A stretch of DNA of 64,000 nt from NCBI GenBank assembly GCA_037893245.1, contig JBAIAA010000119.1, forward strand, positions 372,001 to 436,000, in the 5' to 3' direction. The DNA is from Crossaster papposus. Its lineage: Eukaryota > Echinodermata > Asteroidea > Velatida > Solasteridae. The notes beneath the pieces were generated by a model. That model saw nothing but the letters and a program-made list of their open reading frames with translations. It was not told the DNA's origin and did not search any database. Both the position numbers and the translations under genes were made by a program. Positions 51,901-57,900 of this stretch are shown in pieces (the stretch's first letter is position 1; each line of letters begins with the position of its first letter).

Positions 51901-54900
51901 AGTGCTTAGCGGGATAAAAAACATGAGACACAGGGAGATTTTGCGGTGGAAGCCACAATCAAGGGCTGCTTCCTTGTGTTATGTGGAGAATGATTCTGGT
52001 GGGAAAGGTGGACAAAATAGCAAAGATACTGACGGACATTAGGTTTGAAAACAGCTGTGGCTTAAATTGAATGACATTTCCCAGCTTGACATCGAGACTG
52101 TCGAAAACAGGTTCACAAGTTCATTTCAAGATGTTACTCAAACAATAATGTTTGTAGTTGTGTTTCTAAAAATCATCCTTATCAGTTGTTAGAATTACTT
52201 TGTATAGGATAAATTGCAAGACTAATAATTGCAATATTATTTCTACACCCCTACCTCAGTTTCATGCTTTTCAACAAATTTCAAATAAACCACACAAAAA
52301 ACTGACTACCAGCAGGTTCAAGTAATACTATTTAAAAGTTGAACAAAAACATTAACTTGAACGGGGCTTGAACCAGCGACCTCTGGATTAACGTTCCGGT
52401 GCTCTACCAACTGAGCTATCCAGCCTTATGTTGGTGGTTCTTCAAATTAGTCAATATCTTTGTTCAGGGGGCGCTAGTCAGAAGCAAAAAAAACGTAATT
52501 GCCATGTAGCCAGCAGGGACCTCGCCTAAATTAAAGGTAGTATACACCATTTGCAGATATCGAAAAAAATTACTACCGAATTATTAAGAAATATCTTACT
52601 CATCTGAAAGTAAATAATGACTCTAGGCATCCAACAAAATTATTGCGCTAGATATTCTTTAATTATTTTGGGAAAATATAATTTTATAAAGAAAAATTCG
52701 TGATCGCCGTCTGCGATCGCGAATTTTATATTATAATTATAAACACAAATAACATAAGAATAACTGCTCAAAGCCGGTTGAAAACAAACGCTGTTTTTCG
52801 TGCTTTTCTCGGCATTCATGATTGTAAAACTTCGGACAGGTTATTTAAACGATATTTACTATAAAATACAACCCCCCAAATCCACCCATTTATGATAATT
52901 CAAACAATTGCCAATGGTGTATCCTACCTTTAAATCACGATGCTACCAACATTAGCAAGAATGTTGTTAACTGTCCATTACTAAGATGGCAGAGAGATAA
53001 TGAACAAGCTGACCCATAAATAGCTCCTATCACTTCCAAACTGCACCTAAACATCCCAGCACTCTATGGGTTCATGGATGTCCTTGAAAATGGATACGTT
53101 GTCATAAAATGTACCAGTGAGTTAAAAGCCTGGAATATTCAGTGTTTTGTCTCACCGTATTGTGCCTTATTGTAGCTGCCAGTGACAATCCTACACGCCT
53201 GGTTGTCACCACCGCAGACTCCACAGTTGTCTCTTGTTGTCTGGGAACCCAAGATGTGGTCGCAGCCTGCTTTCTAAAATCAATAAAAAAACAACACAAA
53301 ACATTAAAAAAAAAAAAAATTAAAATCTCAAATGCCCAAAATATTAAAACCACATGAAAAGAATACCAGGTATTCACGAGGACTCGCCAGAATTTGCACA
53401 GACATATATGGAGGACTTGCGAGAATTTGCGCGGACATGCGAGGATTTGCAGGGACTGGTGAGGACTTGCGGGGACTTGTGAGGACTTGCAGGGACTCGT
53501 AAAGATGTGCGAGGACGTGCAAGGACTTGCGGGGACTGGCTTGGACTGGCCGCAGGGACTGGCAGGGACTCACAAGAACTTAAGAGAACTTGCAAGAACT
53601 TGATAGGACATGCAAGGACATGCGAGGACTTGCAAGGACATCTGATTGACTTGTGACTGACTAATTGTGATTAATTGTGAGAATTTAAGAGGACTTTTGA
53701 TGGACTCTACTCCCTAGTCACTAGCAACCCTTTTAATCTTGTTCAATGACGAGACAGTACTGAACACCCACCCAGCATTGACCTTGCACACATATGTCAT
53801 CAGTGTTCAGTCCGCAAGGCGTGCCGTCCACCACTTTCTTGGCCAGTTTGTAGAAGGCAATGCTTCCCTCTACACGACAGAAGAGACTACATCGATCCTT
53901 GATCTGAACTGCAGAGGAAGACGGTGAAATGGGGTCAAAATAAAACAGAAGAGACTGCAACGATCCTTGATCTGAACTGCAGAGGAAGACGGTGAAATGG
54001 GTCAAAATAAAACAGAAGAGACTACATCGATCCTTGATCTGAACTGCAGAGGAAGACGGTGAAATGGGGTCAAAATAAAACAGAAGAGACTACAACGATC
54101 CGTGATCTGAACTGCAGAGGAAGACGGTGAAATGGGGTCAAAATAAAACAGAAGAGACTACATCGATCCTTGATCTGAACTGCAGAGGAAGACGGTGAAA
54201 TGGGGTCAAAATAAAACAGAAGAGACTACAACGATCCGTGATCTGAACTGCAGAGGAAGACGGTGAAATGGGGTCAAAATAAAACAGAAGAGACTACATC
54301 GATCCTTGATCTGAACTGCAGAGGAAGAAGGTGAAATGGTGTCAAAATAAAACAGAGGAGACTACAACGATCCTTGATCTGAACTGCAGAGGAAGACGGT
54401 GAACTGGGGTCAAAATAAAACAGAAGAGACTACATCGATCCTTGATCTGAACTGCAGAGGAAGACGGTGAAATGGGGTCAAAATAAAACAGGGGTCCTAA
54501 CCATAGACATCTAAATAAAACCTAGACATGACATATGCTTTCAAAACTGTTCTGAAAATTGATCCGCGTATGGAATGTGCAAGTACGCGAAACGCTCATC
54601 GCGTGCGTGGCGTGAGCGGGACAGGCACACGTTCGCAATAAGCGTGTGTTCTGTGACGCGGCCTATTTTCAGAACAATGACTACAACGATAAAAGTATAC
54701 ACATGTCGTGTCTAACTTTTATTAGATGTCTGTGGTTTATGAAAACGTTGATATTTCCTGATATTTCCTGATATTTCCTTGAGAAATTTACAAAATTTCA
54801 TGAGACATACTTTTACTTTAAGGAGGTTGTTTGGAAGTCAAGAGGTTGTGTAGCACAGCCAATTGTTATTGTGTGACAATTGTTAACACTGACAATCCCC

Positions 54901-57900
54901 CTCACTGCCAGTCAGTCAATGGATACAACCTAAACACATAGCGTAAGATGCACACGTTGTGCTATATGTCCAATGGTGCCAGTAGAGTTCCCTTCTGGGA
55001 CAGTACCAAATTCCCAGATTTCTCAGATTTCTAGGTGTGGTTTTTGCAAATTCATTAAGAATGAAGTTTATAGAAATTAATTTGAAGGTTTGCCCTAATA
55101 TTTAGAGTGGATAGAAACCCATGGGATGAAGAAAACCAGGGGGGTCCTCCAAACTCACACAAGTGTGTAAAGGCCTTCGATCGTGGACGGGGTATTGTCC
55201 GACCGTCTTCCCTCTTTTGTTTATACTCTAATGTTTTTTGATGATCGCCATAGGATTTGTACACGGGAAAAGATCGTGGACGTTTTGTCAATCGTGGACC
55301 CATTGTTTGACTCCCAATTCTTTTATCCGACGACCACGATTGCCGGTCAATACAAACGCACATTTACCCCACAAGCAAGGAATGAAGACATCCCTTTAAT
55401 AGACAAAAACTAAACCCAAGCCCTCTTGAACTCACTAAAAAAAGAAGAAGTTTATAACTCACAGTTTGAATCCAAAATTTCACACAAAATGTATGAACAT
55501 CCTTTTACCAGATACAAAAACTTGCCAAGTATACCCACCCCCTTTAATAAATCCCTTGATCCCTTACACAAGCACATAGCCTAACTTTCACCACAATTCA
55601 CATACAATACAGGGATCAGTGTGATGACATGAGATGAATGTGGGTCAGCAAGTCTAGAAAACAGACGACAACTGACATGATGACAACTCCATCCCTAACA
55701 TCCTGAATATCCAATCATTCTAAGGACAGGTACTGATCCAACCTAACTGTCACCCTCCAAAAGTGGGTCAGTCATTCCTTGATGACAAAACATGATGTCC
55801 GGGTTGTGGCTGCCAATGTATCTAGAATTAGCCCCAGCCTGGTAAGTCATTATAGTAGGGCTTGGCCTGACCAGACATCATTGCTGCACCCTATTGTGGG
55901 TAGGGTAAATGGGGGACCAACCCTCACATCTACAGACTTTTTTGATTTTTTTGTTTATATATTTCTTTCTATTCTATTAATATTCTTTTTTTTTCTAGCA
56001 AAGCACAGGCATGCAACTTGGAAGTAATAAAAAACAAGAAAATTGTGTGCATTGTTGCATAAATGTGAAGTAAAAAACAAGAAAATCAGCTAATCCGAGG
56101 ATAAAGTATGATCATGGGGGATTGTCTCATTGAATTAAATTCAATAACGGGAAGGGGGTACTCTTTCAGTGGTTATCAGAAGAGTTCATATGTAACCTGC
56201 TCTGCGAAAGTAAGTCTGAAATGGGAATTGGGAATTAAAAAATGCTTCATCACAATAAAGCATGAAAACAAAACTTTATTTAATCAACTTGGGTGATTAA
56301 AATAACATTTTGAATCAATCAGATCGGAAAATACAGAAACCAAAGAGCCTCAAAACAAAAAAACAAAATAATTTGTGAAAGAAATATTATCCTTTAAACA
56401 CTAAACTGCCCCATTTGTGAAAGTGTTTTGTGCTATATCGGACATGAAGGGCGGGGGCCAATTTCACGGAGATGCTAAGCACAACAATTTGCTTAGCATA
56501 AAAATTTGTCCTTGGTAAAAACAAGGTTACAGACCAAATTTGCACGTGATCTTTATTGTTTTTGATTAATAACCAGCTGGTTTTTTGCTTCGGATGAAAA
56601 ACACGTAGAATTTTGGCTGATAACTTGTTTTTATTAAGCAAGACTTTTTTGTGGTAAGCAAATTTTTGTGCTTAGCAGCTCCGTGAAATTGGCTGCAGGT
56701 CACATATCCATGGGTATCTTTTCATTGTGTGCAGTAGATGGATAGATGTGTGCAGTAGATGCATAGATGTTTGCATGAGTTATTACTCACCCCCGGTATA
56801 CTTGGCAACCCATCGTACATCCCTGGGCACACCATGGATGTTGAAGCTGTTACTATTGTAACCGGCGCACTGCTGCTGCCTAAATGCTATACTTTCATCT
56901 AGGCACGGCTACCAGTGAAAAAAACAATGAATGAAATGTTATTATTAATATTATTATATTATTAGTAAGTCGCGTACTTGGGAGTTAAGCTCCTTTTGTG
57001 GTGACAGGTAACATATACCTAACGTGTCAGTCACGGTTTCATGTCAAGAACAATTACCGTTTTGACAACCTGTCATTGCGGCTTCCCTATTTCAAGGTAC
57101 ACACACAACTGGTCCATTCACTCCATTCACTCACACAGCCAAACCTTCAACCACCTGTTTCCTATTCACATTTCCTGATCAATTTTTAAAACCCCCCAAA
57201 ATAGGGAAAGATTCAGTCACAATGTTTCAATGGGTTAATGAAGTTGTTTGTGAACATACTGAGTTGAAATAGGCGTGGTCACTCAGGGAGGGAAGAGTGG
57301 TTAGTAATAAGGCATTTCCATGGCTTCAAGTCGGGGCAATCTGGGTGCATGTAGGCTGGGCTGCTTATGTTAAGGTATGTCACTTTTCCAGAAATTTTGA
57401 TACGCTAGACAAGTGCTAAGAAATCAGATTTTTGACGAGAGAAGAAAAGAATAGGAATGGGAAATATGTAGACTTTTTGATAATACAAATTAGCTTTTGG
57501 GGTATTTTATAGCAAACATTGTTACATTGACACAAGGACTGAGAGGATCAATTGTTTGCCTATTGTGCTTCTGTTCCCGGGGGTTACTTGTATGTAGTAC
57601 ATGAACAGTAAGTTTTGATGCTAGATAAACCAAGAAAAGTATTCTGTTCTAGTGTTCTGGAACAAAGCAAGTTATAGACGTCAGGAATTGGCAGGTCAGG
57701 AAAGCAAGCTAGGAGTGAGCATCGGAACCGGGTTCTCAGAGTATCCAACTGTTGATGCTAGCCAGTTTGCGCCGGGGAACATATACATACACGCAAAGTT
57801 TTCCATAGATTCAAAACGGATGACGCATAAACAAGTCACAGGGCTGAAATGTCTGTCAGCAGCGAGCAAGGCCGGAAATGCGTGGGTGTGCTTCCCAGTA

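Noticed and set aside
52365-52430. tRNA-Asn gene on the minus strand
   Set aside because: A and B boxes and anticodon arm are present, but the acceptor stem does not pair and a related copy lies at 60,300; it is a SINE head.
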